A stretch of 64,000 bases of DNA, from the NCBI RefSeq assembly GCF_001021025.1, contig NZ_CP011541.1:868001-932000 (forward strand), given 5' to 3'. This document shows, piece after piece, positions 49,369-57,721 of the stretch. The translations under genes and the position numbers were made by a program. The DNA comes from Corynebacterium epidermidicanis (GTDB lineage Bacteria; Actinomycetota; Actinomycetes; Mycobacteriales; Mycobacteriaceae). Position 1 is the first letter of the stretch. Each line of letters begins with the position of its first letter. Under the pieces are notes generated by a model, which worked only from the letters and a program-made list of their open reading frames with translations, was not told the DNA's origin and made no database searches.

Positions 49369-49669
49369 ATTATTGCTATGGAAGCGAGGGAGTGAGATAG
49401 CGCACACGTGATGAGTAAGGAGGCGTACGTGGGTAGTCGAGTTAGGAAAACTGAAGCCGGCCCCCGAGGAGGACCGGCTAGTTTGCTGGAAGGATTCGAG
49501 TATTGGAATCGGTGTGGTCAGTGGTGTCCTGGTTCTTCAACGTTGACCACACCGTATGGCCAAAATGTGGCCCTAGGACACCCCTACGGTGTGGTGAAGT
49601 TGTGGCAACCATGTGGAATGTAGCGCCCATGTGAATGCAGATCCCAAACGGCACCCGCCCTTCGGTAAT
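49369..49669. other. Structured intergenic region between the TetR operator and the pxp operon
   Basis: Contains the pxp terminator (49440-49479) and a compact set of complementary blocks: GGTGTGGTCA (49511), GGTGTCCT (49523), TGACCACACC (49544), GGCCA/TGGCC (49558/49568), AGGACACC (49575) and TACGGTGTGG (49585). The block at 49544-49556 can pair with either outer one. A plus-strand frame (GTG 49429, AAGGAG upstream, 64 codons) runs through it, but its residues are dictated by the palindromes and I do not support it as a gene. Confidence 0.5.
49440..49479 (-). terminator. Terminator of the 5-oxoprolinase operon
   Basis: On the minus strand AGCCGG (49479-49474) pairs with CCGGCT (49460-49455), extended by GTCC/GGGC-type pairs, followed by TCAGTTTTCC. 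About 190 bases after the pxpC stop codon. Confidence 0.6.
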
Positions 49670-50569
49670 CTAGCGGTGTGGGGCAGAGGACAGCGTAGTG
49701 AATCGGATGCTGTCGCCTGGTGCCAACTGGGCGCTGTGGTCCGAGGATCGGCGGGTGAGTACGCCGATCACAGGGTAGCCGCCAGTGACGGGATAGTCGG
49801 GGCCGAAAATGACGGGATTGCCATCGGGGGGCACCTGAATTGAGCCTCGGACCATGCCCTCGCTAGGTAGTTCGCGTGTCGCGTCGAGGCGGCGCAATGG
49901 GATTTCGGCGTCGAGACGCACGCCAATCCGGTTGCTAGCTGCGTTTACCGTAAATGTTTGATTGAAGAAGTCCTGCTGCGACTGTTCGTCGAACCAACCT
50001 TGACGAGGCCCCGGAACCACGGACAAGGTGTGTACTTTGGTCTCTTTCCACAAGGTTGGGAGGTTGCGCAGCGCGGGCCACCACGCGACTTCCGCGATCG
50101 CATTGCCGGTGGGGATCTCATCGCCCGGCGCCAAGGGGGCCGGACCGATGTTGGACATTACGTCCGTGGAGCATGACCCAAGCACCTGGAATGCAGCAAA
50201 GCCACCGCGGATGCCGAGGTAACCCCGCAACCCAGTGCGGGCCATCTTAATAAACACTCGTTCACCTGCAACGATATCGACGATCTCATTAGAGTATCCC
50301 ATGCGTTGGGTGCCGTCTGGCCGGGTAATTGTGAAGGGCGCTCCCATGCCGGTCAGGATGATGTGGGCGTCGTTAAGCGCTTCGAATTCGAAGGATCCCA
50401 TCAAGATCTCAATGACCGGTGCGAAGGGGTCGTTGCCGAGTGCATGGTTGGCGCGGACGGCGCTCATGCGGTCGAAGACGCCGGAGGGGGCAACGCCGGT
50501 GCCTGCCAGGCCGAACCGGCCGGCGTCTTGCAGTAGCGCTTGAGGTCCTGTTTGAATAACGCGGATCAT
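49670..50569 (-). CDS. pxpC: 5-Oxoprolinase subunit C (biotin-dependent carboxyltransferase-like, KipA)
   Basis: 299 residues of the AHS2/KipA family. MIRVIQTGPQALLQDAGRFGLAGTGV is the usual N-terminus with GAQTLLQDxGR-like motif, and SEGMVRGSIQVPPDGNPVIFGPDYPVTGGYPVIGVL carries the conserved PPDGxP…GGYP block (about 235-270). With PxpA and PxpB it makes the ATP-dependent enzyme that opens 5-oxoproline (pyroglutamate) to glutamate. Start overlaps the pxpB stop by four bases. Confidence 0.92.
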   Translation of the reverse strand: MIRVIQTGPQALLQDAGRFGLAGTGVAPSGVFDRMSAVRANHALGNDPFAPVIEILMGSFEFEALNDAHIILTGMGAPFTITRPDGTQRMGYSNEIVDIVAGERVFIKMARTGLRGYLGIRGGFAAFQVLGSCSTDVMSNIGPAPLAPGDEIPTGNAIAEVAWWPALRNLPTLWKETKVHTLSVVPGPRQGWFDEQSQQDFFNQTFTVNAASNRIGVRLDAEIPLRRLDATRELPSEGMVRGSIQVPPDGNPVIFGPDYPVTGGYPVIGVLTRRSSDHSAQLAPGDSIRFTTLSSAPHR

Positions 50570-51222
50570 TGCGCAACCTCCACAAATTTGACGGTGTCAC
50601 CGGGCAAAATCGCGGCTGGGCGTTCGGTGCGGGCGGTGTCCCACATCTTTGTGGTAGTCGTGCCGATCAATTGCCAGCCTCCTGGCGATGGCTGCGGGTA
50701 GATTCCGGAAAACTCGCCAGCCAGTCCAACCGCACCAGCAGGGATGTTTGGGCGCGGCGAGGACAGCCTAGGGGCGTTACCTAATGGCTGGTCGGCTACT
50801 AAGTAGGCGAATCCGGGGGCGAATCCGCCAAAGGCCGCAGTCCACACTGCCGCTTGGTGCTTTGCGACGAGTGATTCCGCGCTCATTCCCAGCGCTTCAG
50901 CTACTTGGGCGAGGTCGGGACCGTCGTAGCGCACTGGGATTTCGATGGTGCGGTGTGCATCGTTCGTGGACCCCACCGGCTGGCTCACGTCGATCGCTGC
51001 CACGCGGGCAGCTACGTCTTTGGGGAGCGCGCGCTGGGTATCCAGCATGATCAACAAAGTGTTCGCTGCGGGGACCAAATCGATGATGCCTGGTAGTTGC
51101 CAGGAAGACACTGCCTCCTTGATTCGCAGCACGGTGAATAGGGCGTCGAGACCGGAGCTCTCAGTGTCCTCATCTGTGATGTCGATGAGGATTGCCTGTT
51201 CGCCACATGGATTAATCTGCAT
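50566..51222 (-). CDS. pxpB: 5-Oxoprolinase subunit B (KipI-like)
   Basis: 218 residues starting MQINPCGEQAILIDI. The AHS1 domain is recognised from GIIDLVPAANTLLIMLD, FGGFAPGFAYLVADQ with LxSPRPNIPAGAVGLAGEFSGIYPQPSPGGWQLIG (about 150-190), the family's cyclophilin-like signature. ATG 51222 overlaps the pxpA stop by 11 bases; longer reading upstream would lie inside pxpA. In Bacillus KipI also inhibits a sensor kinase, but no such partner is nearby, so the enzyme role is preferred. Confidence 0.92.
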   Translation of the reverse strand: MQINPCGEQAILIDITDEDTESSGLDALFTVLRIKEAVSSWQLPGIIDLVPAANTLLIMLDTQRALPKDVAARVAAIDVSQPVGSTNDAHRTIEIPVRYDGPDLAQVAEALGMSAESLVAKHQAAVWTAAFGGFAPGFAYLVADQPLGNAPRLSSPRPNIPAGAVGLAGEFSGIYPQPSPGGWQLIGTTTTKMWDTARTERPAAILPGDTVKFVEVAQ

Positions 51223-51970
51223 GTCGCACCTCGATCTCGCGAGCGTTAAGTTCGGAGATGATTTGCTTGACCAGTGCCAACGCTGCTGGATTGTCCCCGT
51301 GGACACAAATGGAGTCAGCGTGCACCATAATCGGAGAACCCGTGACCGAGGTTATTGGCGACTGTGTAGCAAACGCGATCGCTTGAGCAGCTGCGACTTC
51401 TGGATCATGGTGCACAGCACCCTCTTGGCTTCGTGGTACCAGGGTTCCTTCAGCAGTGTAGGCGCGGTCAGCAAATGTTTCTGAAAGGACTTTTAGTCCA
51501 GCATTGGCAGCCCACTCCAGGACAGGTGCGCCAGCAAGGCCCATGAGGGCCAGGTTTGGGTCAGCGTCTTTGATGCCTTGAATGACGGCCTGAGCTTGGG
51601 CTTCGTCGTGCGCAATGGTGTTGTAGAGCGCGCCGTGCGGCTTTACATACTGAACGGCAGAGCCGTGCTTGCGGGCGAAGGCTTGCAACGCCCCGATTTG
51701 GTAGGTGGTTTCCGCGCGCAATTCTTCGGGCGCGTAGGCCATCGCGCGTCGTCCGAAGCCTGCGAGATCTCGGTAGCCGACGTGGGCGCCGATGCGGACC
51801 CCACGTTCGACTGCAGCGGCGACAGTCGTGTCCATGACGCTCGCGTCGCCGGCATGGAAGCCGCAGGCAATGTTGGCGCTACTCACCAGGTCCAGCATCG
51901 CCTCGTCATTTCCGATGGTGTAGTTGCCGAAACTTTCACCGAGATCGCAGTTTAGGTCGATGAAGGACAT
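51212..51970 (-). CDS. pxpA: 5-Oxoprolinase subunit A (LamB/YcsF family)
   Basis: 252 residues: FIDLNCDLGESFGNYTIGNDEAML at the N-terminus, SANIACGFHAGD with the metal-site His, GAHVGYRDLAGFGRRAM, and VKPHGALYN (about 110) are the complete LamB/YcsF signature set. PxpA hydrolyses the phosphorylated intermediate made with PxpBC. AAGGAG lies 11 bases before ATG 51970. The gene follows the NRAMP-like permease after 81 bp and starts the A-B-C run. Confidence 0.94.
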   Translation of the reverse strand: MSFIDLNCDLGESFGNYTIGNDEAMLDLVSSANIACGFHAGDASVMDTTVAAAVERGVRIGAHVGYRDLAGFGRRAMAYAPEELRAETTYQIGALQAFARKHGSAVQYVKPHGALYNTIAHDEAQAQAVIQGIKDADPNLALMGLAGAPVLEWAANAGLKVLSETFADRAYTAEGTLVPRSQEGAVHHDPEVAAAQAIAFATQSPITSVTGSPIMVHADSICVHGDNPAALALVKQIISELNAREIEVRHAD

Positions 51971-52051
51971 GTGTTGGGTAGCTCCTTTTTTTGAAAGTGA
52001 GATTGGCAGTGACGATGCCTAGTGCCTCATTGTGCTGGGCAGGTAGCAGTC

Positions 52052-53290
52052 TTAGGTTCCGAGCAGCTTGAATACCCCTCCGAAGGAAATGTAGGCCAGC
52101 CACCAAGCGATCGCGACACCAACGACGCCGAGGATGATCAACCAGAGTGGGTACTTGTAGCCGTCGAGAAGGTCTTTTTGGCGGAAGGCTGCGACGAACA
52201 TGATCATCGTAAAGCCGAGTGGCAGGACCAGGCCGTTGAAGGCGCCAGCAAAAACCATCAGGGTAGCTGGGGCGGTGCCCAAGACGACGAACAAAGTGCA
52301 AGAAATCAAGATGAAGACGATGGTCACGATATTCTGCATGCGGCGCTTCTCTGGCTTGTTCGGAATGAGGAACGTCGCCGAGGTGTAGGAGGCGCCGATC
52401 ACCGAAGAAATCGAAGCGGCCCACAGGACCACGCCGAAGAAACGCATGCCCAGGTCACCAGCGGCTGCCTGGAAAGCTTCTGCTGCAGGATTGCCCTTGA
52501 GGTTGAGCTGGGTGCCGGCGGCAACTACGCCCAAGACGGCGAGGAAGAGAAGGACACGCATCAAGCCGGTAAGAATGATGCCAGTAACAGAGGACTTAGC
52601 GACCTGGCTGACATTTTCCCGGCCAGTCTGACCGGAGTCCAGCATGCGGTGTGCGCCAGCGTAGGTGATGTAACCACCGACGGTGCCACCAACCAGGGTG
52701 GTGATGGTGAGGACGTCAACTTCTTCTGGCAGGACCGCATTCTTCAAGGCACTGCCGACCGGCGGGTTGGAGACAAATGCGACGTACAGGGTGAGCAGCA
52801 TCATTACGACGCCGAGTACCACCAAGATCTTGTCCAGGGCCATGCCGGCTCGCTTGGACAAGAACATGGCGATTGCGATCGCAGCGGTGGCCACGCCACC
52901 GATCTTGACATCGCCACCAAACATGGCGTTGACGCCCAGGCCGGAGCCAGCGATATTGCCGATGTTAAAGACAATGCCGCCGATGGCGATAAGTAGGGCC
53001 ATCAGCCAACCGAAACCTGGAATTACGCGATTGCCGAGCTCTTGGGCGCGCATGCCCGACAGCCCGATGACGCGCCAGACGTTCATCTGCACGGCGATGT
53101 CGATGATGATCGAAACGACAATGGCGAATGCAAAAGCTGCGCCATGTTTTGCGGTGAAGACCGCAGTTTGGGTGAGGAACCCAGGGCCGATGGCGCTGGT
53201 GGCCATCAGGAAGATTGCGCCGAGCAAGGCGCTTCGCGTGCTAGCTGCGGCGGCAGCTTGCGGGATGGTCGGCTGTTTTTCGGAGGCCAT
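52052..53290 (-). CDS. NRAMP-fold permease, probably for 5-oxoproline rather than metal
   Basis: 412 residues with eleven hydrophobic segments. It belongs to the NRAMP superfamily by fold (SAIGPGFLTQTAVFTAKHGA in TM1), but the metal-binding DPGN of TM1 reads GPGF and the TM6 MPH motif is absent (WAASISSVIGASYTSA). It leads the operon with pxpABC, as YcsG does beside ycsF-kipI-kipA in Bacillus. Uptake of pyroglutamate or a related compound is inferred from this context. Confidence 0.85.
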   Translation of the reverse strand: MASEKQPTIPQAAAAASTRSALLGAIFLMATSAIGPGFLTQTAVFTAKHGAAFAFAIVVSIIIDIAVQMNVWRVIGLSGMRAQELGNRVIPGFGWLMALLIAIGGIVFNIGNIAGSGLGVNAMFGGDVKIGGVATAAIAIAMFLSKRAGMALDKILVVLGVVMMLLTLYVAFVSNPPVGSALKNAVLPEEVDVLTITTLVGGTVGGYITYAGAHRMLDSGQTGRENVSQVAKSSVTGIILTGLMRVLLFLAVLGVVAAGTQLNLKGNPAAEAFQAAAGDLGMRFFGVVLWAASISSVIGASYTSATFLIPNKPEKRRMQNIVTIVFILISCTLFVVLGTAPATLMVFAGAFNGLVLPLGFTMIMFVAAFRQKDLLDGYKYPLWLIILGVVGVAIAWWLAYISFGGVFKLLGT

Positions 53291-53340
53291 TCGCGTCGAT
53301 CGCCTTTCAAAAGTGGGGGATGGTTACACGTTTGTACTGG

Positions 53341-53372
53341 TTGTTTAACTAATTCAGAGGATCGTTGAACAA
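53341..53372. promoter_or_regulatory. Candidate operator between the pxp operon and its GntR regulator
   Basis: TTGTTTAAC (53341-53349) and GTTGAACAA (53364-53372) form an inverted repeat (eight of nine positions) with a 14-bp spacer in the 155-bp divergent region. Position suits control of both directions. The wide spacer is unusual for a single FadR-type dimer, so treat as tentative. Confidence 0.4.
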
Positions 53373-53445
53373 AGTATGGCCTAGTATAGGGCTTAGTGGC
53401 CCGCGACACAATTACAGATTTAAGTGACCCTGGTAGGTAGCGCCT

Positions 53446-54129
53446 GTGACAATTAACTCAATGCCCTTTAAGCTGGACATTATGACGGCCACGCCCAACC
53501 AACTTGCTGAAATTCTTACCGCTCGCATTCTCGGTGGCGACATTGCCTCTGGGGACAAACTTCTCGAAGCCGTCCTAGCATCTGACCTCGGCGTTTCCCG
53601 AAATACCCTCCGCGAAACCTTTAGAATGCTCGCCCGCGATGGTCTGGTGGAGCACATCCCACACCGCGGAGTGTTCGTGAAGGTGCTCAGCCCGCGCGAA
53701 GTGGTAGAGCTTTTCGCTTATCGACGCTTCCTTGAACTCGGATCCATCAAATTTTTTGCGGACTGCACCGCTGACGCCCAAAACGCGCTTGTGGTGATGT
53801 CGAAAGTGATCGACGTGGCGCTCACTGCAGCATCAGTTCGGGACTGGAACCAAGTTGGCGTACAAAACAATGAGTTTCACGCGGCGCTGGTGGGTGCTTC
53901 TGGGATTCCGAGGCTTGTAGACAATGTTCGGTTGGCGATGGCGCACTCCCGGTTGGCATTCATGGCCGTGGGAACTAACGAGAATGTGCACGCGCCTTTC
54001 TTGGACCGGAACCAGGAGATTCTGCAGAAGCTTCGCGTAGGTGAATTCGAACGGGCACATGAAAGCTTGGCAAGCTACCTGCAGGAATCTGAGGCCCGTA
54101 TTTTGGGCGAGATGTCAATTGGTGGCTAG
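53446..54129 (+). CDS. GntR-family regulator, FadR (FCD) type
   Basis: 227 residues. The winged helix is NQLAEILTARILGGDIASGDKLLEAVLASDLGVSRNTLRETFRMLARDGLVEHIPHRGVFV (about 18-78), with the usual SRNTLRE recognition helix. The FCD ligand domain follows with metal-ligand candidates Asp (DWNQVGVQNNEFH), His (NNEFHAAL) and His in the last helices. It is divergent from the permease-pxpABC operon, so it probably senses 5-oxoproline or a derivative. GTG 53446 or ATG 53461 may be the start. Confidence 0.88.
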   Translation: MTINSMPFKLDIMTATPNQLAEILTARILGGDIASGDKLLEAVLASDLGVSRNTLRETFRMLARDGLVEHIPHRGVFVKVLSPREVVELFAYRRFLELGSIKFFADCTADAQNALVVMSKVIDVALTAASVRDWNQVGVQNNEFHAALVGASGIPRLVDNVRLAMAHSRLAFMAVGTNENVHAPFLDRNQEILQKLRVGEFERAHESLASYLQESEARILGEMSIGG

Positions 54130-54136
54130 ATAGCTC

Positions 54137-54174
54137 AAGGCCGGTGCATCATTGCGAGATGCACCGGCCTTTTT
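54137..54174 (+). terminator. Terminator between the GntR gene and fumC
   Basis: A perfect 14-bp stem (54137-54150 with 54158-54171; arm AAGGCCGGTGCATC) followed by TTTTT. Serves the GntR gene and, being perfect, may also stop the convergent fumC transcript. Confidence 0.92.
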
Positions 54175-54196
54175 GTGGCTAGTTAAGCCCAGCGAT

Positions 54197-55603
54197 TTAG
54201 AAGTTGTCGCGATCGGTGTTGGCCATCGCGAGGACGTCTAGACGCTTGTCCAGCTCTTCCTCGGTCAGCTTCTCGCCGTCGACAAAGCCGAGGTCGATGA
54301 CGGTCTGACGGATGGTCTTGCCTTCCTTCAGAGCGGTCTTAGCGACCTTCGCAGCTGCTTCGTAGCCGATAGCTGAGTTCAGCGGGGTCACGATGGATGG
54401 GGAGGACTCAGCCAGAGTGCGCATGCGCTCGACGTTTGGCTCGATGCCGTCGACAAGGCGCTCTGCGAAGACGCGGGAGGTGTTTGCCAGCAGGCGAGCG
54501 GACTCGAGCACGTTGCGAGCCATCATTGGGATGAACACGTTGAGTTCGAATGCGCCCTGTGCGCCGCCGAATGCTACGGCGGCGTCGTTGCCGACGACCT
54601 GTGCGGCGACCTGGGTTGCGGTTTCGCACAGAACAGGGTTGACCTTGCCCGGCATGATGGAGGAGCCTGGCTGCAGGTCTGGGAGGTGGATTTCACCCAG
54701 GCCGGTGAGCGGGCCGGAGCCCATCCAGCGGATGTCGTTGGCGATCTTGGTGAGGGACACGGCGATGGTGCGCATTGCGCCGGAGAACTCGACGAGGGCA
54801 TCGCGGTTTGCCTGGGCCTCGAAGTGGTTCTTAGCTTCGCGCAGCTCAGCCACACCCGTGAGCTTCTTGAGTTCTTCGGTGACGAGTGCGCCGAAGTCAG
54901 CAGTGGTGTTCAGGCCAGTGCCGACGGCGGTGCCACCGATCGGCAGCTCGCCGAGGCGAGGCAGAGTAGCCTCAACGCGTTCGATGCCGGCCTCGATCTG
55001 GCGTGCGTAGCCTGCGAACTCCTGGCCGAGGGTCACAGGGACCGCGTCCATCAGGTGGGTACGACCGGACTTAACGACGTCCTTCCATTCGGTGGCCTTC
55101 TTAGCCAGGGATGCATGGAGCACCTTCAGGCCTGGGATCAGGTCGTTGACAGCGGCTTCGGTGGCTGCGACGTGGGTCGCGGTAGGGAAGGTGTCGTTGG
55201 AGGACTGGCCCATGTTGACATGGTCGTTAGGGTGGATCTCCACACCGTTAGCCTTCGCGATGGATGCGATGACTTCGTTGGTGTTCATGTTGGAGGAAGT
55301 GCCGGAACCGGTCTGGAACACGTCGATAGGGAACTCAGCGTCGTGCTTGCCCTCTGCGATTTCCTTGCCAGCAGCGATGATGGCATCGGCGAAGGTAGCA
55401 TCCAGCAAGCCCTTGTCCTTGTTGACCTGGGCGCACGCAGCCTTCAGCAGACCCATGGCGCGAATTTGCTGGGCCTCCAAGCCACGGCCGGAAATTGGGA
55501 AGTTCTCCACGGCGCGCTGGGTCTGGGCACGCCAGAGCGCGTTGACTGGGACCTTGACCTCGCCCATGGTGTCGTGTTCGATGCGGAATTCCTGCTCAGT
55601 CAT
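54197..55603 (-). CDS. fumC: Class II fumarate hydratase
   Basis: TCA-cycle enzyme, fumarate to malate. 468 residues starting [16 protein letters not shown] with AGGTGAG upstream. Seen: [15 protein letters not shown] (about 97-111), [15 protein letters not shown] (about 128-142), [18 protein letters not shown] and the superfamily signature [15 protein letters not shown] (about 311-325) with the catalytic Ser. Single-gene unit, as in C. glutamicum. Confidence 0.97.
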   Translation of the reverse strand: MTEQEFRIEHDTMGEVKVPVNALWRAQTQRAVENFPISGRGLEAQQIRAMGLLKAACAQVNKDKGLLDATFADAIIAAGKEIAEGKHDAEFPIDVFQTGSGTSSNMNTNEVIASIAKANGVEIHPNDHVNMGQSSNDTFPTATHVAATEAAVNDLIPGLKVLHASLAKKATEWKDVVKSGRTHLMDAVPVTLGQEFAGYARQIEAGIERVEATLPRLGELPIGGTAVGTGLNTTADFGALVTEELKKLTGVAELREAKNHFEAQANRDALVEFSGAMRTIAVSLTKIANDIRWMGSGPLTGLGEIHLPDLQPGSSIMPGKVNPVLCETATQVAAQVVGNDAAVAFGGAQGAFELNVFIPMMARNVLESARLLANTSRVFAERLVDGIEPNVERMRTLAESSPSIVTPLNSAIGYEAAAKVAKTALKEGKTIRQTVIDLGFVDGEKLTEEELDKRLDVLAMANTDRDNF

Positions 55604-55891
55604 ATTTCTCACCTTTAGTTGATGGTTGAAACGCAAAACGATCTGGCTTGGGCCTCATTACGGAGGACAAGCCACCCCATCCAGTATTACCCATTTATGG
55701 TCTGCAATGTGGCTTAGGGGGCACTTAATTTCCGCTTATGATTGACGTCTCAATTCGGTGCAACACAAAAATCCCCCTCCTCAGGAGTCTGTGCAGCTAG
55801 CAGCACCAAATGGCGTGTATTTGGCGAGTCGCACAAAATTAAGGAGAGGGAGTGGATGGCAGGGCGCTTGCCTACCCACAGCGAGGATCCA

Positions 55892-57367
55892 TTAGTCAGC
55901 CTTGCGGCGGATCGCGAAGGCCAATCCAGCGACGAGCGTCGCCAAGGCCAGCAACATCAGCTGAAACACGCTTGCCCCAGTGTTAGCGAGCGCACGCCCC
56001 TGAGTCGTAGCTGCGCGATCAGCATTCTTGAGCTCTACCTGTTGTGGAACCGAGGGTTGCGCATTGGACGTGGTGTGTCCTTGCGCAGGTGCAGGATTAC
56101 TCACACCTAGCACACGATCCGTTTGGGAGGCCGGAGCTGGATTATTAATTCCCAGAACATGTCCTGCAGAGGAAGTCGGCATCAAAATAGGCACAACCGC
56201 AAGCGGAATTGCAGCCAAAGACAGCAGTGGGAGGTAAGAAGCACTCGCTTCTGCACTCGGCTTTACGACGCCCGAAGTTTGAGAAACAGTGGTCGTGCTT
56301 GATGGAACAGATGAAGGAGTTGATCCCGTAGTGCCACTTTGGCCGGTGTGAGGTGGAGCCGTGGGTACCGTAACGACAGTCGGTGACGAAGTCGAGGAAG
56401 CTGTGCTCGTGGTAGCTACGGAGGTAACTACAGGAACTGAACCGGTCACTGTTTGAGCCGTTGGTTCCGTGGTGGTGGCTGCGGGCGCCGGGTCTGTGGT
56501 GGTGGCAGTCGTTGTTTCCGTGGTGGCTGTTGTTTCCGTGGTGGCTGCTGGTTCCGTGGTGGTGGCTGCGGGCGCCGGGTCTGTGGTGGTGGCAGTCGTT
56601 GTTTCCGTGGTGGCTGCTGTTTCGGTGGTGGCCACTGTTTCGGTGGTGGTGGCTGTTGGTTCCGTGGTGGTGGCTGCGGGCGCCGGGTCTGTGGTGGTAG
56701 CAGTCGTTGTTTCCGTGGTGGCTGTTGTTTCGGTAGTGGTGGCTGCTGGTTCCGTGGTGGTGGCTGCGGGCGCCGGGTCTGTGGTGGTGGCAGTCGTTGT
56801 TTCCGTGGTGGCTGCTGTTTCGGTGGTGGCTGCTGGTTCCGTGGTGGTGGCTGCGGGCGCCGGGTCTGTGGTGGTAGCAGTCGTTGTTTCCGTGGTGGCC
56901 GCTGTTTCGGTGGTGGCCACTGTTTCGGTAGTGGTGGCTGCTGGTTCCGTGGTGGTGGCTGCGGGCGCCGGGTCTGTGGTGGTGGCAGTCGTTGTTTCCG
57001 TGGTGGTGACCACAGGTGTTGCTTCGGTGGACGTTACGGCAGTGGTCGCTGCTGGTGTACTCGAAGCTGGGGTCGTGGAAGATGGGTTGAGTGGTGTCGG
57101 TTCAGGGGTCGTTGTGTCGACTACCCATTCGAATCCCTCGAGATCAACGTTGATCGTGCCCGTCAGGGTGCGAGAAATCTGTAGGGATGACGACGAAGAA
57201 GTGGTGTTTGTCGTCGTTTGGCTATTGGCCAAAGGGGAAGAGATGCTCGCTAGTCCTCCAGCTAATACAACTGTGTTGGTAATAACCAGTACGCGCATCC
57301 AACGGATTGAAGAAGCGGTGATGGGTGCCGTTGGAGCGGTGTTGTTCAAGCGGTTCATTGTTAGCAA
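55892..57367 (-). CDS. Thr/Pro-rich repeat surface protein with LAxTG sorting signal
   Basis: 491 residues. N-terminal signal peptide (WMRVLVITNTVVLAGGLASI…SPLANS), a short region of about 50 residues, then Thr-rich repeats (about residues 115-305) built on TTATTTDPAPAATTTEP, present six times with variable linkers, a Ser/Thr/Pro stalk, a hydrophobic stretch near 375-395 and the C-terminal signal ALANTG, membrane span and RRKAD. Sortase should link it to peptidoglycan; the repeats look like a heavily glycosylatable spacer. Repeat number probably varies between strains. Confidence 0.85.
   Translation of the reverse strand: MLTMNRLNNTAPTAPITASSIRWMRVLVITNTVVLAGGLASISSPLANSQTTTNTTSSSSSLQISRTLTGTINVDLEGFEWVVDTTTPEPTPLNPSSTTPASSTPAATTAVTSTEATPVVTTTETTTATTTDPAPAATTTEPAATTTETVATTETAATTETTTATTTDPAPAATTTEPAATTETAATTETTTATTTDPAPAATTTEPAATTTETTATTETTTATTTDPAPAATTTEPTATTTETVATTETAATTETTTATTTDPAPAATTTEPAATTETTATTETTTATTTDPAPAATTTEPTAQTVTGSVPVVTSVATTSTASSTSSPTVVTVPTAPPHTGQSGTTGSTPSSVPSSTTTVSQTSGVVKPSAEASASYLPLLSLAAIPLAVVPILMPTSSAGHVLGINNPAPASQTDRVLGVSNPAPAQGHTTSNAQPSVPQQVELKNADRAATTQGRALANTGASVFQLMLLALATLVAGLAFAIRRKAD
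56455..57010 (-). repeat. In-gene tandem repeat array of the surface protein
   Basis: Six units of about 87-108 bp, each containing GTTTCCGTGGTGG… and GCGGGCGCCGGGTCTGTGG on the plus strand, all in frame with the gene. Units differ only by insertion or loss of short Thr/Glu/Ala blocks, which suggests slippage or recombination. The array also opens long but meaningless frames on the other strand. Confidence 0.92.
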
Positions 57368-57656
57368 AGCCTTACTATCTAGTTAATAAACAACTATCTT
57401 TATGAGAATTGTTCAAGGTATGAGGAGTGAGACTAATTCCACTAACGGTGATATGTCAACTACCCTCCACACTATTTAAGCTCTGAAAAAACTCAATTTA
57501 CCTCGTCGCTTTAACGAATATCTAACCGTTCGGGCATAAGATTTCGGCAAATGTTGCTTTAGGGGGGATGAGCAGGGGTCATCACTTAGGCGAATCTGCG
57601 AGTTTTATCTCATTGAAACCTGAATATGCAATCCGGGGGGGTAAGGTATTGGAATC
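57368..57656. other. Intergenic region upstream of the surface protein
   Basis: 289 bp, A/T-rich in its left part (57368-57560), holding the leftward promoter of the surface protein. I see no gene. Tracts such as TAACTACC and CTATTTAAG are present, but no clear operator. Confidence 0.4.
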
Positions 57657-57704
57657 CTATAAAACAAAAAAAAGAACGACCACTCCACTGAGTGGAGTGG
57701 TCGT
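57657..57704 (-). terminator. Terminator of glpX
   Basis: Perfect 14-bp stem (57676-57689 with 57691-57704, arm ACGACCACTCCACT, one-base loop) followed on the minus strand by eight T and then GTTTTAT. Eighteen bases after the glpX stop. Confidence 0.95.
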
Positions 57705-57721
57705 AAGGCTGAATAAAAAAA

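Noticed and set aside
49408-49623. 71-codon frame on the plus strand downstream of the TetR operator
   Set aside because: Its content follows the overlapping palindromes, and the pxp terminator of the other strand lies inside it; kept only as a structured region.
52052-53290. Manganese/iron transporter MntH
   Set aside because: The fold fits but the metal-binding residues of TM1 and TM6 are not present, and the operon partners are 5-oxoprolinase subunits.
56455-57010. CRISPR-like repeat array
   Set aside because: Units abut without unique spacers, keep the reading frame and have codon-level variation; no cas genes are near.
56453-57386. Long plus-strand frames rich in Gly/Cys/Arg/Trp or Val/Ala across the surface-protein repeats
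   Set aside because: They arise from the codon-block repeats of the minus-strand gene; several phases are open at once, with no ribosome site and no conserved composition.
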